Of a DNA stretch of 36,152 nucleotides, positions 1-8,090 are shown in pieces (within the stretch, counting starts at the first letter, position 1; each line of letters begins with the position of its first letter). A program made the translations under genes and the position numbers. The DNA comes from an uncultured Oceanospirillaceae bacterium (GTDB lineage: Bacteria > Pseudomonadota > Gammaproteobacteria > Pseudomonadales > Oceanobacteraceae). A model generated the notes under the pieces. The model was not told the DNA's origin, made no database searches, and saw only the letters and a program-made list of their open reading frames with translations. The DNA is taken from NCBI GenBank assembly GCA_937974825.1, contig CALJVD010000015.1:1-36152 (forward strand), given 5' to 3'.

Positions 1-530
1 GTTTGAGCCATCTCACTTAGCGCTAGCTCTTTATCAACAAACTGCAGTGGGCCGTCACCTATTAAAGCGTCTTCTTGGCCTGGCGCTTTCTCTGGTGGTT
101 CGACCTCAGAATAGCGTAGGTAATATACTTTTCCTGCTTCCGTATTAACACTCAGCTCAGCAATAGTTTTTATCACTAAATTATTAACACCCTCAAAGCC
201 CATAATACCACGACGCATGACTATATCGTATGTACCGGGTTGCATTTCATACCAGGTGTAACTGCCGCCTTTAATATTAAACAGTCGTTTATCATTTACA
301 TTAAAGCTTGGGGCTTCAAATTCGTCCATCGACCATTCTGTTGCAGGACGATATACATATAGAAGTGCAGTACCCTCATGATTCCAACGAGGCCCAACCA
401 CTTTAAATTCTTGTCCCTTTGGCTTAAATGCGGCCGAACCGTGACTGTCGCCAATAGATTGATGGATCTTAATACCGCACCCACTCAACAAGCCTATTAG
501 TACAGCCAAGATAGAGAGTTTTCTTATCAT
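1..530 (-). CDS. DUF2846-type lipoprotein, 3' end cut by window edge
   Basis: The reading frame opens at an ATG (528-530) preceded by AGGA and runs off the left edge, so at least 176 residues are present and the C-terminus is missing. The N-terminus is a lipoprotein signal: a short basic start, a hydrophobic stretch and the lipobox LLSGC, with the acylated Cys near residue 18. The mature part contains LLYVYRPA, then FNVNDKRLFNIKGGSYTW and MQPGTYDI. This pattern (Y-x-YRP, a 'knob' repeat, then PGxYxI) is typical of the DUF2846 lipoprotein family, whose function is unknown. It probably faces the periplasm, anchored to a membrane. It is divergent from the secreted-protein pair that follows. Family assignment is fairly safe from motif spacing; no function can be given. 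Confidence 0.75.
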   Translation of the reverse strand, partial: MIRKLSILAVLIGLLSGCGIKIHQSIGDSHGSAAFKPKGQEFKVVGPRWNHEGTALLYVYRPATEWSMDEFEAPSFNVNDKRLFNIKGGSYTWYEMQPGTYDIVMRRGIMGFEGVNNLVIKTIAELSVNTEAGKVYYLRYSEVEPPEKAPGQEDALIGDGPLQFVDKELALSEMAQ

Positions 531-620
531 TATTATTCCTGCCTACTTTTAGAAATTTTTCTACAATACCTGCCAATGTTACAAGTTCTTGGCTAAGCTG
601 TGTACTTAAAATTAATCGCT

Positions 621-629
621 TGCTATGAT
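621..629 (+). promoter_or_regulatory. Possible extended -10 promoter for the secreted-protein pair
   Basis: TGCTATGAT fits an extended -10 element (TG-N-TATGAT, 5 of 6 to TATAAT). It sits about 43 nt before the preferred ATG at 672. No good -35 is present at 17-18 nt, which extended -10 promoters can tolerate. Moderate to low confidence. Confidence 0.35.
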
Positions 630-671
630 GCCACACTTACAAATAATAACAAAAGTAGAAAGGGGTTCTTT

Positions 672-1268
672 ATGCGCCACTCCTTAAAAAAACAACTAAT
701 TATGATTAGTGCGACTTTGATTGCGGCTAGTGCGTTTGCTGTGGATAAAGACTACTACTCCGCTGATCTAGAAAACGCCATCAAAGCGGCAAAAGAAAAC
801 TCTGCTCAATCACAACATGTTGGTGCTCGTTGGTATAATCGGAGCACATCTCGCAGCTTTAACTTTCCTAAAATGATGAATACTGAAATGGATGAGGAAG
901 TTATTGAAGGGGCGATTGAAGTAACCCCTAGCGAAGTAGACACAGTTACCACCGCTCAAATCCCTATGAGAAAAGCAAACTTTGATAACAAGTATCAAGA
1001 TACCAATATTGATAGTTCACTAGCAGATCATAGAGGCAGCATAAAAACAGATACAATCAACAATTCTGCAAAAATAGATATTCCTCATGAAATCTACATT
1101 GATCAAGTAGTATTCAACAGCGAGGAACGAGGCGTCAAAAACTCAATGGGTGACTCAGTTGTACGTCGAGTTCGTGGCCAAGCTCATGCCACCATCGGCT
1201 GTAATGGTACTGGTTGTAACCCACGTGACGTGCACCCAGAAGTTAAAAAAGAAAGCAGAGTGTACTGA
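672..1268 (+). CDS. Secreted protein of unknown family, paralog of the next gene
   Basis: I do not recognise this family. The longest frame begins at GTG 600, but the ATG at 672 is preferred: it is preceded by AAAGGGG and begins a clean Sec signal peptide (basic MRHSLKKQ, hydrophobic core, cleavage after ASAFA), giving 198 residues. The mature N-terminus reads DYYSADLENAIKAAKE, followed by RSTSRSFNFP and MMNTEM, and the same order of motifs recurs in the protein encoded 7 nt downstream. The remainder is polar and low in complexity. Near the C-terminus are two Cys in GCNGTGCNP, possibly a small disulfide loop, which the downstream paralog lacks. The protein is likely periplasmic or exported. 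The two genes probably form an operon. Confidence 0.7.
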   Translation: MRHSLKKQLIMISATLIAASAFAVDKDYYSADLENAIKAAKENSAQSQHVGARWYNRSTSRSFNFPKMMNTEMDEEVIEGAIEVTPSEVDTVTTAQIPMRKANFDNKYQDTNIDSSLADHRGSIKTDTINNSAKIDIPHEIYIDQVVFNSEERGVKNSMGDSVVRRVRGQAHATIGCNGTGCNPRDVHPEVKKESRVY

Positions 1269-1275
1269 TTAGCCT

Positions 1276-1680
1276 ATGATGATTCGATTAGCTACCTTCT
1301 TGCTGCTATTCGTATACCCAGCGTGGCTTTGGGCCAGTAATGGGCAGCATCAAGATGACTATTATTCGAGCGACATCTACAACGCTATTAAAGAAGCGAA
1401 GATCCGTACACATCACTACGATTACAGCAGCAGTTTGCGCTACGACCGCACAACGTCTCAAAGCATTCAAATTCCACGTTTGTTAAATCAAGAAATGGCA
1501 AAAACCATTATTGAAACTCCAGACGAAGTACCAGAAGAAACGCCGTCTTCTAGCACCTCATCGAAGGTCGAAACCAAAGTATCGGACACCCCTGCAGACA
1601 CTCGCTTAGTACAAAGCCCGAATGCGGCTAGCTTTAACTCTCAAGGCGTAACCATTAGAGCCTACGCTAACCCTAAATAG
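1276..1680 (+). CDS. Small secreted protein, paralog of the upstream gene
   Basis: This 134-residue protein starts 7 nt after the preceding stop, with two consecutive ATG codons and only a weak ribosome-binding site, suggesting translational coupling. A signal peptide of about 20 residues (cleavage after AWLWA) precedes DDYYSSDIYNAIKEAK, then RTTSQSIQIPRLLNQEM. These match DYYSADLENAIKAAKE and RSTSRSFNFPKMMNTEM in the upstream protein, so the two arose by duplication. The C-terminal third is rich in Ser, Thr, Pro and Glu and is probably disordered. No known domain is recognised and there are no cysteines in the mature part. It is likely periplasmic or extracellular. Confidence 0.65.
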   Translation: MMIRLATFLLLFVYPAWLWASNGQHQDDYYSSDIYNAIKEAKIRTHHYDYSSSLRYDRTTSQSIQIPRLLNQEMAKTIIETPDEVPEETPSSSTSSKVETKVSDTPADTRLVQSPNAASFNSQGVTIRAYANPK

Positions 1681-1681
1681 G

Positions 1682-2494
1682 CTATAACTTCTCTCTGATT
1701 TTATTTCTTATTCTCTGGCTGAAAACCAGTAACATTGAATCTCGCTTCCAGAGCTTAGAACGTTCTCCAGTTAACCCTGAAGACTCTTTCTGTGCAATAT
1801 GTATTAACTGCTCAACCGCATCCAGAAGCACCAGAGTGTAACCACCCTGACACTCCTGAAACGCATGGATTAGCTGCTCAACACACTGTATCAGCTGCTC
1901 GCTCTCTTGCTCTAATTGGCGATACAACCAACCAGCTAACGCCAAACCTATATGCACATCCTCCCAACAGCGAAAGGGCTTATTTATTGTATTGTGTGCG
2001 TCATGTATAAGCAGGGCATCCGGGGTTACCTGGGTTGAAAAACAGACAGCATGATGATGAACATCCTGCATAAATGGCTGCTCTTTCGCTGGATACACCT
2101 CTAAAGCTGATGCATCTATTGCAACAAGCACTAACTTAACAGGGGCTGTACTGGCCAATTTTGCTAACACATAGACAGTATCTAACCCGTTATTCGCTAG
2201 CATGACGTGAGACTTTTCTCCAATCAGCTCGCCGGTGTCCGGATAATATGTTGTCCGACTCTCATAAGGATTTTTTATGCCTCTCTCTGACACAGCAAAA
2301 GCCGCCCAAGCATCATTTTTTAGACTAGAGTCTATACAGCGCATTGCTGCTTGATAGCCGATAAAAAAAGCAGTGCTAGGGGTATCTGCTAACTGACCAA
2401 GACGCCAACTGAGTTCGGGAGTAGAATATTGAACAAAGGCAGCCGCAAGCTGCTGTCGAAGCACTTGCGGCTGATTAGACACACTTAAAGTCAT
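1682..2494 (-). CDS. Divergent, shortened acyl-CoA dehydrogenase-like protein
   Basis: This 270-residue protein is not a standard enzyme. Its middle resembles the central beta domain of acyl-CoA dehydrogenases: WAAFAVSE, then RTTYYPDTGELIGEKS, then YVLAKL and a VxLVLVAID strand, matching the family pattern FAVTE / GxKxxV / VxAR. Later, KPFRCWEDVH and the C-terminal RDSMLLVFSQRIRNKIR resemble the start of the helical domain and the closing 'RD..LL' helix. It is much shorter than the usual 380-600 residues, and no YEGT-type catalytic Glu motif is present, so it may bind flavin or acyl groups without being a dehydrogenase. Its ATG overlaps the stop of the upstream coiled-coil gene (TAATG), implying coupled translation. 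Assignment is by pattern only. Confidence 0.5.
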   Translation of the reverse strand: MTLSVSNQPQVLRQQLAAAFVQYSTPELSWRLGQLADTPSTAFFIGYQAAMRCIDSSLKNDAWAAFAVSERGIKNPYESRTTYYPDTGELIGEKSHVMLANNGLDTVYVLAKLASTAPVKLVLVAIDASALEVYPAKEQPFMQDVHHHAVCFSTQVTPDALLIHDAHNTINKPFRCWEDVHIGLALAGWLYRQLEQESEQLIQCVEQLIHAFQECQGGYTLVLLDAVEQLIHIAQKESSGLTGERSKLWKRDSMLLVFSQRIRNKIREKL

Positions 2495-3270
2495 TACTGA
2501 CCTATAGCGTTCTGCATACGATCCAATCGAATATTAATATCTTCTAACTTTAAATGAATATCGGCAGCATCTTTACCTAAGCCACTCTTTTTCAACTTAG
2601 CCACCTCTGACTGTAAAGTTTGAAGTGTTTCGCTTTGTTGAGCAATTCTTAACTCAACTTCTGCGAGTGATCGAACACTCACTTCCGCTTTAGATAAACG
2701 CTCACCAATCCCTTCTAATGATTGCTCTGCTTTTTTCACTCGCCCGTCAAAGGCCGTTACTTTTTTAGCTTGTGCATCAACGCTTGTGATAGCTTTATGA
2801 ACACTACTTTTAATAGCTTTAATGTCTTTTGCGTTCGCAGCAATACCAGAGCGGTTACGCTTGTTTGATAAATCCCAAAGTTTACGAATCTCACTGTCGT
2901 GCTCTTTCACAATACTTTTTAATGCATCGACGGACATATTTGCATTTTCACCCGTCACAGAAAGCTTCTCATTCAGCACGCCAATATTCTGCGCCTGAGA
3001 CTGAATGATTTCTTCGGCCTCACCCAAACTTTTTTGAACCGCTTGCAACTGTACAAACAAAAAACCTGCCAATACACCCACAACAATCGTTACAATTAAA
3101 GCAACCATCGCTAGAGTTTGTCTCGACTCTGGAGCCGCTGCCGGCGCTCTCCTGCTTTTTGCACTTCTTGCAGCCGCAGCTTTACGTGCCTGCATCTGCT
3201 TTTGTCGTAACGCTATTTCTTCTTGGCTAGGTTTAATATCAGGTATAATGGGATCGTTGCCTTTGGTCAT
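2494..3270 (-). CDS. Single-pass inner-membrane protein with periplasmic coiled coil
   Basis: I do not recognise the family. The 258-residue protein has a basic, Ala-rich cytoplasmic N-terminus (residues 1-50), one transmembrane helix at about residues 52-75 (LAMVALIVTIVVGVLAGFLF) and a long heptad-rich remainder with almost no aromatic residues or prolines, which predicts a continuous coiled coil in the periplasm. This architecture suits a scaffold, tether or stalk rather than an enzyme. CTGGAG lies upstream of the start. It is co-transcribed with, and overlaps by one base, the acyl-CoA dehydrogenase-like gene downstream. It is divergent from sodB, with 219 nt between the starts. Confidence 0.6.
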   Translation of the reverse strand: MTKGNDPIIPDIKPSQEEIALRQKQMQARKAAAARSAKSRRAPAAAPESRQTLAMVALIVTIVVGVLAGFLFVQLQAVQKSLGEAEEIIQSQAQNIGVLNEKLSVTGENANMSVDALKSIVKEHDSEIRKLWDLSNKRNRSGIAANAKDIKAIKSSVHKAITSVDAQAKKVTAFDGRVKKAEQSLEGIGERLSKAEVSVRSLAEVELRIAQQSETLQTLQSEVAKLKKSGLGKDAADIHLKLEDINIRLDRMQNAIGQ

Positions 3271-3440
3271 TGACTTTGTACTCCAGGGTTTTTAGTTATT
3301 TTTTATGAAGCCAGAGTATAACGACTCTTTACTATTTCCTAAACCTACATTTAAATGCCCAAAGCCCCTGATAGACAATTCAGATATCACGTCCAAACAT
3401 GCTGCCTATTAGCGACTTACTATCAAATGTGCTATCATAT

Positions 3441-3457
3441 TTACTTCAATCAAGTAA
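3441..3457. promoter_or_regulatory. Inverted repeat before sodB
   Basis: TTACTT-CAATC-AAGTAA is a perfect 6-bp inverted repeat with a 5-nt spacer, 32 nt before the sodB start. It could be an operator or a weak 5'-UTR hairpin. No specific regulator is identified, and a chance origin in AT-rich sequence is possible. Confidence 0.25.
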
Positions 3458-3489
3458 CCGATACAACTCAATAAAAGGGAGAATATCTC

Positions 3490-4071
3490 ATGGCTTTTGA
3501 ATTACCTGCCTTACCATATGATAAAAATGCTCTAGAACCACACATCTCTGCTGAAACTCTTGATTTTCACTACGGCAAACACCACAACGCATACGTTACC
3601 AACCTAAACAACTTAGTTCCTGGTACTGAATTCGAAGGTAAAACTCTAGAAGAAATCGTTAAAACGTCTAGCGGCGGTATTTTCAACAACGCTGCTCAAG
3701 TTTGGAACCACACTTTCTATTGGAACAGCATGGCACCTAACGCAGGTGGCGAACCTACTGGTGCAGTAGCAGATGCCATCAACAAACAGTGGGGCTCTTT
3801 TGCTACATTCAAAGAAGAGTTCACTAAATCTGCAGCAACAAACTTCGGTTCAGGTTGGACTTGGTTAGTTAAAAATGCTGACGGCTCTTTAGCAATCGTT
3901 AACACTTCTAACGCTGGCTCACCTATTACTGAAGCAGGTGTTACGCCTCTAATTACTGTTGACGTATGGGAACACGCCTACTACATCGACTACCGTAACG
4001 CTCGTCCTAAGTACTTAGAAAGCTTCTGGGCGCTTGTTAACTGGGAATTCGCTAATAAAAACCTAGGTTAA
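3490..4071 (+). CDS. sodB: Iron superoxide dismutase
   Basis: Converts superoxide to peroxide and oxygen in the cytoplasm. The 193-residue length is standard for bacterial Fe-SOD. Metal ligands are readable at H27 (LDFHYGKHH), H74 (WNHTFYW), D157 and H161 (DVWEHAYYIDY). The second-sphere Gln at position 70 (AAQVWNH) is the Fe-type arrangement; Mn enzymes carry Gly there and supply the Gln from the C-terminal half. AAGGGAG precedes the ATG. The gene is monocistronic: divergent from the coiled-coil gene and closed by a strong terminator shared with the convergent cytochrome gene. Confidence 0.97.
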   Translation: MAFELPALPYDKNALEPHISAETLDFHYGKHHNAYVTNLNNLVPGTEFEGKTLEEIVKTSSGGIFNNAAQVWNHTFYWNSMAPNAGGEPTGAVADAINKQWGSFATFKEEFTKSAATNFGSGWTWLVKNADGSLAIVNTSNAGSPITEAGVTPLITVDVWEHAYYIDYRNARPKYLESFWALVNWEFANKNLG

Positions 4072-4086
4072 TTAGCACGTTCTTCA

Positions 4087-4126
4087 GACATAAAAAAACC
4101 GCCTTTTGGCGGTTTTTTTATGTCTG
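4087..4126. terminator. Bidirectional terminator between sodB and the cytochrome gene
   Basis: A perfect 18-bp inverted repeat (4087-4104 and 4109-4126) with a TTTT loop. The GC core is CCGCC/GGCGG, flanked by seven A and seven T, so it gives a Rho-independent terminator on both strands. It serves both convergent genes. Confidence 0.93.
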
Positions 4127-4137
4127 CTCTTCATGCT

Positions 4138-4797
4138 CTAAGGCATATTTGAAACATAAGCAGCGACTTCTTTTAATTGTTTCTCACTAAGGTGTTGTAC
4201 TACTGGCGTCATCGGTGAGTTTTTACGCGCTTCATCTGCATTCAAAAAGCGCAACAAGGTCATCTCCAAAAACTCGTAAGGCTGTCCAGCAATGCGCGGA
4301 TAGTTAGCATTTCCATGCCCTTCTTGTCCATGACAGGCCACACAAGTACTCATGTATATTCTAGCACCTTCTGCACTAGTAGCCACACCGTTTGCTCTAG
4401 GCTTCACTTCTTGGCTAGAAAAGTACAACGCTACAGCAACCCTGTCCTGTGCGGATAGCCCGCCCGCTAATTTACTCATCACATAATCTTTGCGTACACC
4501 ATTGGCAAAATGTTCAAACTGAGTAAATAGGTATTCTGAATTTTGACTCGCTAGATTAGGAATTCGATCACGTTTGCTATTGCCATCTTCACCATGACAA
4601 TGGACACATAAAACCGCACGCTCGTATCCTTCTTCTAGAGCATTTGCTAACAATGATTCATTGTTTTTAATAACGGCCATTTCAGCCAACAGTGCTTGAA
4701 CGTCCAATGTTTCGGCATAAGTAATTGGGGATAGAAGACAGAGAAGTATAGCCAGTCTTACTGTTTGCATAACGTTCATTTGATTCCGCCGACTCAT
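4138..4797 (-). CDS. Diheme c-type cytochrome, cytochrome c4-like
   Basis: Periplasmic electron carrier. Two CxxCH heme sites are present, C64-x-x-C67-H68 and C152-x-x-C155-H156, in two similar domains, as in cytochrome c4. Candidate axial Met residues are M107 (DYVMSKLAGG) and M196 (NSPMTPV), each in the usual place near the domain end. A signal peptide ends near ITYA. The longest frame starts at 4797, but the Met at codon 7 (4779), with CGGA about 8 nt upstream, is an equally good or better start and gives a more typical signal peptide. At about 219 residues the length fits c4 (around 190 mature). It probably delivers electrons to a terminal oxidase; no oxidase gene is nearby. Confidence 0.88.
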   Translation of the reverse strand: MSRRNQMNVMQTVRLAILLCLLSPITYAETLDVQALLAEMAVIKNNESLLANALEEGYERAVLCVHCHGEDGNSKRDRIPNLASQNSEYLFTQFEHFANGVRKDYVMSKLAGGLSAQDRVAVALYFSSQEVKPRANGVATSAEGARIYMSTCVACHGQEGHGNANYPRIAGQPYEFLEMTLLRFLNADEARKNSPMTPVVQHLSEKQLKEVAAYVSNMP

Positions 4798-4991
4798 TTA
4801 TAAAACGGGGTATTTAACACTATTCATCGCATTACGGAAAGCCCCTCTCAGCCACGCGATGAGCTAAATCAATTTAACCTAGCTGAATTTAAATAACAAT
4901 TTTCTTCCCCCCTACCCGCTAAGATCGGTTTAATGTACACTCGAGCACTTATTATTCGCCGCTTTTTTCTAATTAAACATCAATAGACATC

Positions 4992-7568
4992 ATGATTACT
5001 GAGAATTACAACCCGCACGAAATAGAACCCCAAGTTCAGAAAACATGGGAACAAGAACAGGTTTTCCGCGCTGTTGTCGATCACAACAAAGAGAAGTTTT
5101 ACTGCTTATCTATGTTTCCTTACCCTAGCGGTCGACTGCATATGGGTCACGTGCGTAACTACACCATTGGTGATGTTATTTCTCGCTACCAGCGTATGCT
5201 TGGCAAAAACGTAATGCAACCCATGGGTTGGGATGCGTTTGGCTTGCCTGCTGAGAATGCTGCCATTAAAAATAAAACCGCTCCGGCCAAGTGGACTAAA
5301 GAAAACATCGCCTACATGAAGAACCAGCTAAAATCGCTGGGCTTTGGCTATGACTGGGATCGTGAATTAGCGACCTGTGACCCTGAATACTATCGCTGGG
5401 AACAATGGTTCTTTACCAAGTTAATTGATAAAGGCATGGCCTATAAAAAAGTATCAGCCGTCAACTGGTGCCCTAACGACCAAACTGTTCTTGCCAACGA
5501 ACAAGTAATTGATGGCTGCTGCTGGCGTTGTGACGGCCCTATCGTTCGTAAAGAAATTCCTCAGTGGTTTATTCGCATTACCGACTACGCTGAAGAGCTG
5601 CTTAATGATCTTGATAAGCTCGAAGGTTGGCCTGACCAAGTTAAGGCTATGCAGCGCAACTGGATTGGTAAATCCAAAGGTGTACAACTGCGTTTTGGCC
5701 TACAGGGTCGTGACGATCAATTAGAAGTGTATACCACCCGCCCAGATACTCTTATGGGTGTGAGCTATGTCGCGGTTGCCGCCGGTCACCCTCTAGCTAA
5801 AGAGGCTGCACAAAACAATCCAGAGTTAGCAACCTTCTTAGAAGAATGCGCTAAAGCTGGTACCGCTGAAGCCGACTTAGCCGTCGCCGAGAAAAAAGGC
5901 ATGGCTACCGACCTGCTTGCGGTTCACCCTCTAACCGGTAAAACAGTTCCTATTTGGGTCGCTAACTTTGTATTAATGGAATATGGCACAGGCGCAGTCA
6001 TGGCGGTACCTGCTCATGACCAACGTGACTTTGAATTTGCTCAAAAGTACGATCTGCCAATTAATCAAGTAATCGCACCTGCAAACAATGAAGATATCGA
6101 CTTAAGCAAAGAGGCCTTTACCGAACACGGCAAGCTTGTAAATTCTGGTGAATTTGACGGTCTAGAGTTTGACGCTGCCTTTACTGCTATTGCTAACAAG
6201 CTAGAAGCATTAGGTTTAGGCGAAATCAAAGTAAACTACCGATTACGTGATTGGGGTGTTAGCCGCCAACGTTACTGGGGTGCTCCTATTCCTGTGATTC
6301 GCACCGCGGATGGTGACACAGTAGCAGCACCGGAAGAAATGCTGCCGGTGTTATTACCTACCGATGTTGTCATGGACGGGGTTAACTCACCGATCAAAAA
6401 CAACCCTGAGTTTGAAAACATTGAATTCAATGGCGAGCCTGCTTTCCGTGAAACTGACACCTTTGATACCTTCATGGAATCTTCTTGGTATTACGCACGC
6501 TACTGCTCTGCTCAAGACAACACTCAAATGCTAGATCCAAAAGAAGCGAACTATTGGCTGCCAGTAGACCAATACGTTGGTGGTATTGAGCACGCTATTC
6601 TTCACCTACTGTATGCTCGCTTCTTCCATAAGCTGTTACGTGATGCCGGATTAGTTGACAGCGATGAGCCATTTAAAAACCTACTAACACAAGGCATGGT
6701 TCTGGCTGAGTCTTACTTCTACACTAACGAAAACGGCTCTAAAGAGTGGGTTAGTCCAAGTGAAGTAACCATTGAACGTGACGAAAAAGGACGAGTTATT
6801 TCGGCTAAACGTACATCCGATGGCCAAGTGCTTGAATCGGTTGGCATGAGCAAAATGTCTAAGTCGAAAAACAACGGGGTTGACCCACAAGAAGCCATTG
6901 CTTCTTACGGTGCTGATACCGTTCGTCTATACACTATGTTTGCTTCGCCACCCGAACAAACTCTTGAATGGTCTGACGCTGGCGTACAAGGAGCTCAACG
7001 CTTCCTGCAACGCATTTGGCGTTTAAGCCATGAGCTATTACAACATCAAGACCAAGGCGACCTATCTTCTTTAACCAAAGAAGAAAAAGACGCTCGTCGT
7101 AAAACTCACGAGACAATCGCCAAAGTAAGTGATGACATTGGCCGTCGCTACCACTTCAACACAGCCATTGCCGCTATTATGGAGCTGCTTAATACGCTTC
7201 AGAAATTAGATTTCAACAGCAGCAGTAGCCGTGCCGTTTTACGTGAAAGTTTGGATGCTATTATTCGTATGCTTTCTCCCATTACACCACATATTAGCCA
7301 GGTGTTATGGCAAGCCTTTGGCAACGAAGGACAAGTCGTTAATGCTAGCTGGCCTGAAGTAGACAGCTCGGCCTTAGTGCGCGACAGCATCGAAATTGTT
7401 GTTCAAGTTAACGGTAAGTTACGCGCTAAAGTAGAAGTTGCTGCCGACATTAGCAAAGAAGACTTAGAAGCCGAAGCATTAGCTGCAGTGACTAACCACA
7501 CGGCTGACAAAACTGTACGCAAAGTGATTGTTGTTCCAAATAAATTGGTCAACATAGTAGCTAACTAA
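4992..7568 (+). CDS. leuS: Leucyl-tRNA synthetase
   Basis: Charges tRNA-Leu with leucine in the cytoplasm (class I synthetase). At 858 residues it is full length. The HIGH signature appears as HMGH at residues 50-53, and KMSKS is at residues 621-625. The CP1 editing domain sits between them, with the Thr-rich TTRPDTLMG and the conserved MAVPAHDQRDFEFA motif, so post-transfer editing should be intact. The C-terminal domain ends with VRKVIVVPNKLVNIV, as in other gammaproteobacterial LeuRS. It is first in a leuS-lptE-holA operon; the ATG has only a weak ribosome-binding site. Confidence 0.98.
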   Translation: MITENYNPHEIEPQVQKTWEQEQVFRAVVDHNKEKFYCLSMFPYPSGRLHMGHVRNYTIGDVISRYQRMLGKNVMQPMGWDAFGLPAENAAIKNKTAPAKWTKENIAYMKNQLKSLGFGYDWDRELATCDPEYYRWEQWFFTKLIDKGMAYKKVSAVNWCPNDQTVLANEQVIDGCCWRCDGPIVRKEIPQWFIRITDYAEELLNDLDKLEGWPDQVKAMQRNWIGKSKGVQLRFGLQGRDDQLEVYTTRPDTLMGVSYVAVAAGHPLAKEAAQNNPELATFLEECAKAGTAEADLAVAEKKGMATDLLAVHPLTGKTVPIWVANFVLMEYGTGAVMAVPAHDQRDFEFAQKYDLPINQVIAPANNEDIDLSKEAFTEHGKLVNSGEFDGLEFDAAFTAIANKLEALGLGEIKVNYRLRDWGVSRQRYWGAPIPVIRTADGDTVAAPEEMLPVLLPTDVVMDGVNSPIKNNPEFENIEFNGEPAFRETDTFDTFMESSWYYARYCSAQDNTQMLDPKEANYWLPVDQYVGGIEHAILHLLYARFFHKLLRDAGLVDSDEPFKNLLTQGMVLAESYFYTNENGSKEWVSPSEVTIERDEKGRVISAKRTSDGQVLESVGMSKMSKSKNNGVDPQEAIASYGADTVRLYTMFASPPEQTLEWSDAGVQGAQRFLQRIWRLSHELLQHQDQGDLSSLTKEEKDARRKTHETIAKVSDDIGRRYHFNTAIAAIMELLNTLQKLDFNSSSSRAVLRESLDAIIRMLSPITPHISQVLWQAFGNEGQVVNASWPEVDSSALVRDSIEIVVQVNGKLRAKVEVAADISKEDLEAEALAAVTNHTADKTVRKVIVVPNKLVNIVAN

Positions 7569-7577
7569 GGATTGATT

Positions 7578-8090
7578 ATGCGTAAACTGGCTTGGTTACT
7601 TCCTTTTATTCTTTTAGCGAGCTGTGGATGGCACCTGCGTGGTGTTATCCCCTTCCCACCTGAATACAAAGTGCTTTATTTAAATAGCCAAGCCAGCCCA
7701 AGTTTTAACCGACAGCTGACTATGCAGCTCGAGTTTAACGGCGTTTTACTTACGGAAGACCCCGCTGACGCTCAGGCTGTATTAAGCATTCAAGAACTCG
7801 ACTTAGAAAAGCGCACACTGTCTCTGACCAGTGCAGGTCAGATTGCCGAATTTGAACTCAACGGTCGCTTAACGGCTATGTTACAGCGTAACGATCGTGA
7901 CAAACACGTACTTGTTGAGGTCAACAGTCGTCGCCGCGTCACCAACGATATTAATAACGTATTGGGTACCGCTACGGCCGAAAAACAACAGTTAGCCGAA
8001 CTTGAAAAGAACTTAGCCGGCAAATTAATGCTGCGCTTACAACGCTTAAATTACGATAAAGAAAGCCAGCTTAGCGCTGAGAGCAAATAG
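7578..8090 (+). CDS. lptE: LPS-assembly lipoprotein LptE
   Basis: Outer-membrane lipoprotein that plugs the LptD barrel and helps deliver lipopolysaccharide to the cell surface. The ATG at 7578 is chosen over the TTG at 7572 because AAGGA lies 6 nt upstream. It yields 170 residues with the lipobox LLASC followed by GWHLRG, the usual start of mature LptE (formerly RlpB). The body is poorly conserved, as expected of the family. Position between leuS (9 nt gap) and holA (1 nt overlap, TAGTG) is the canonical gammaproteobacterial order and strongly supports the call. Confidence 0.94.
   Translation: MRKLAWLLPFILLASCGWHLRGVIPFPPEYKVLYLNSQASPSFNRQLTMQLEFNGVLLTEDPADAQAVLSIQELDLEKRTLSLTSAGQIAEFELNGRLTAMLQRNDRDKHVLVEVNSRRRVTNDINNVLGTATAEKQQLAELEKNLAGKLMLRLQRLNYDKESQLSAESK

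Noticed and set aside
1792..2010. Plus-strand open frame of 72 codons inside the acyl-CoA dehydrogenase-like gene
   Set aside because: Antisense to a longer frame with family resemblance, no ribosome-binding site and no recognisable motif.
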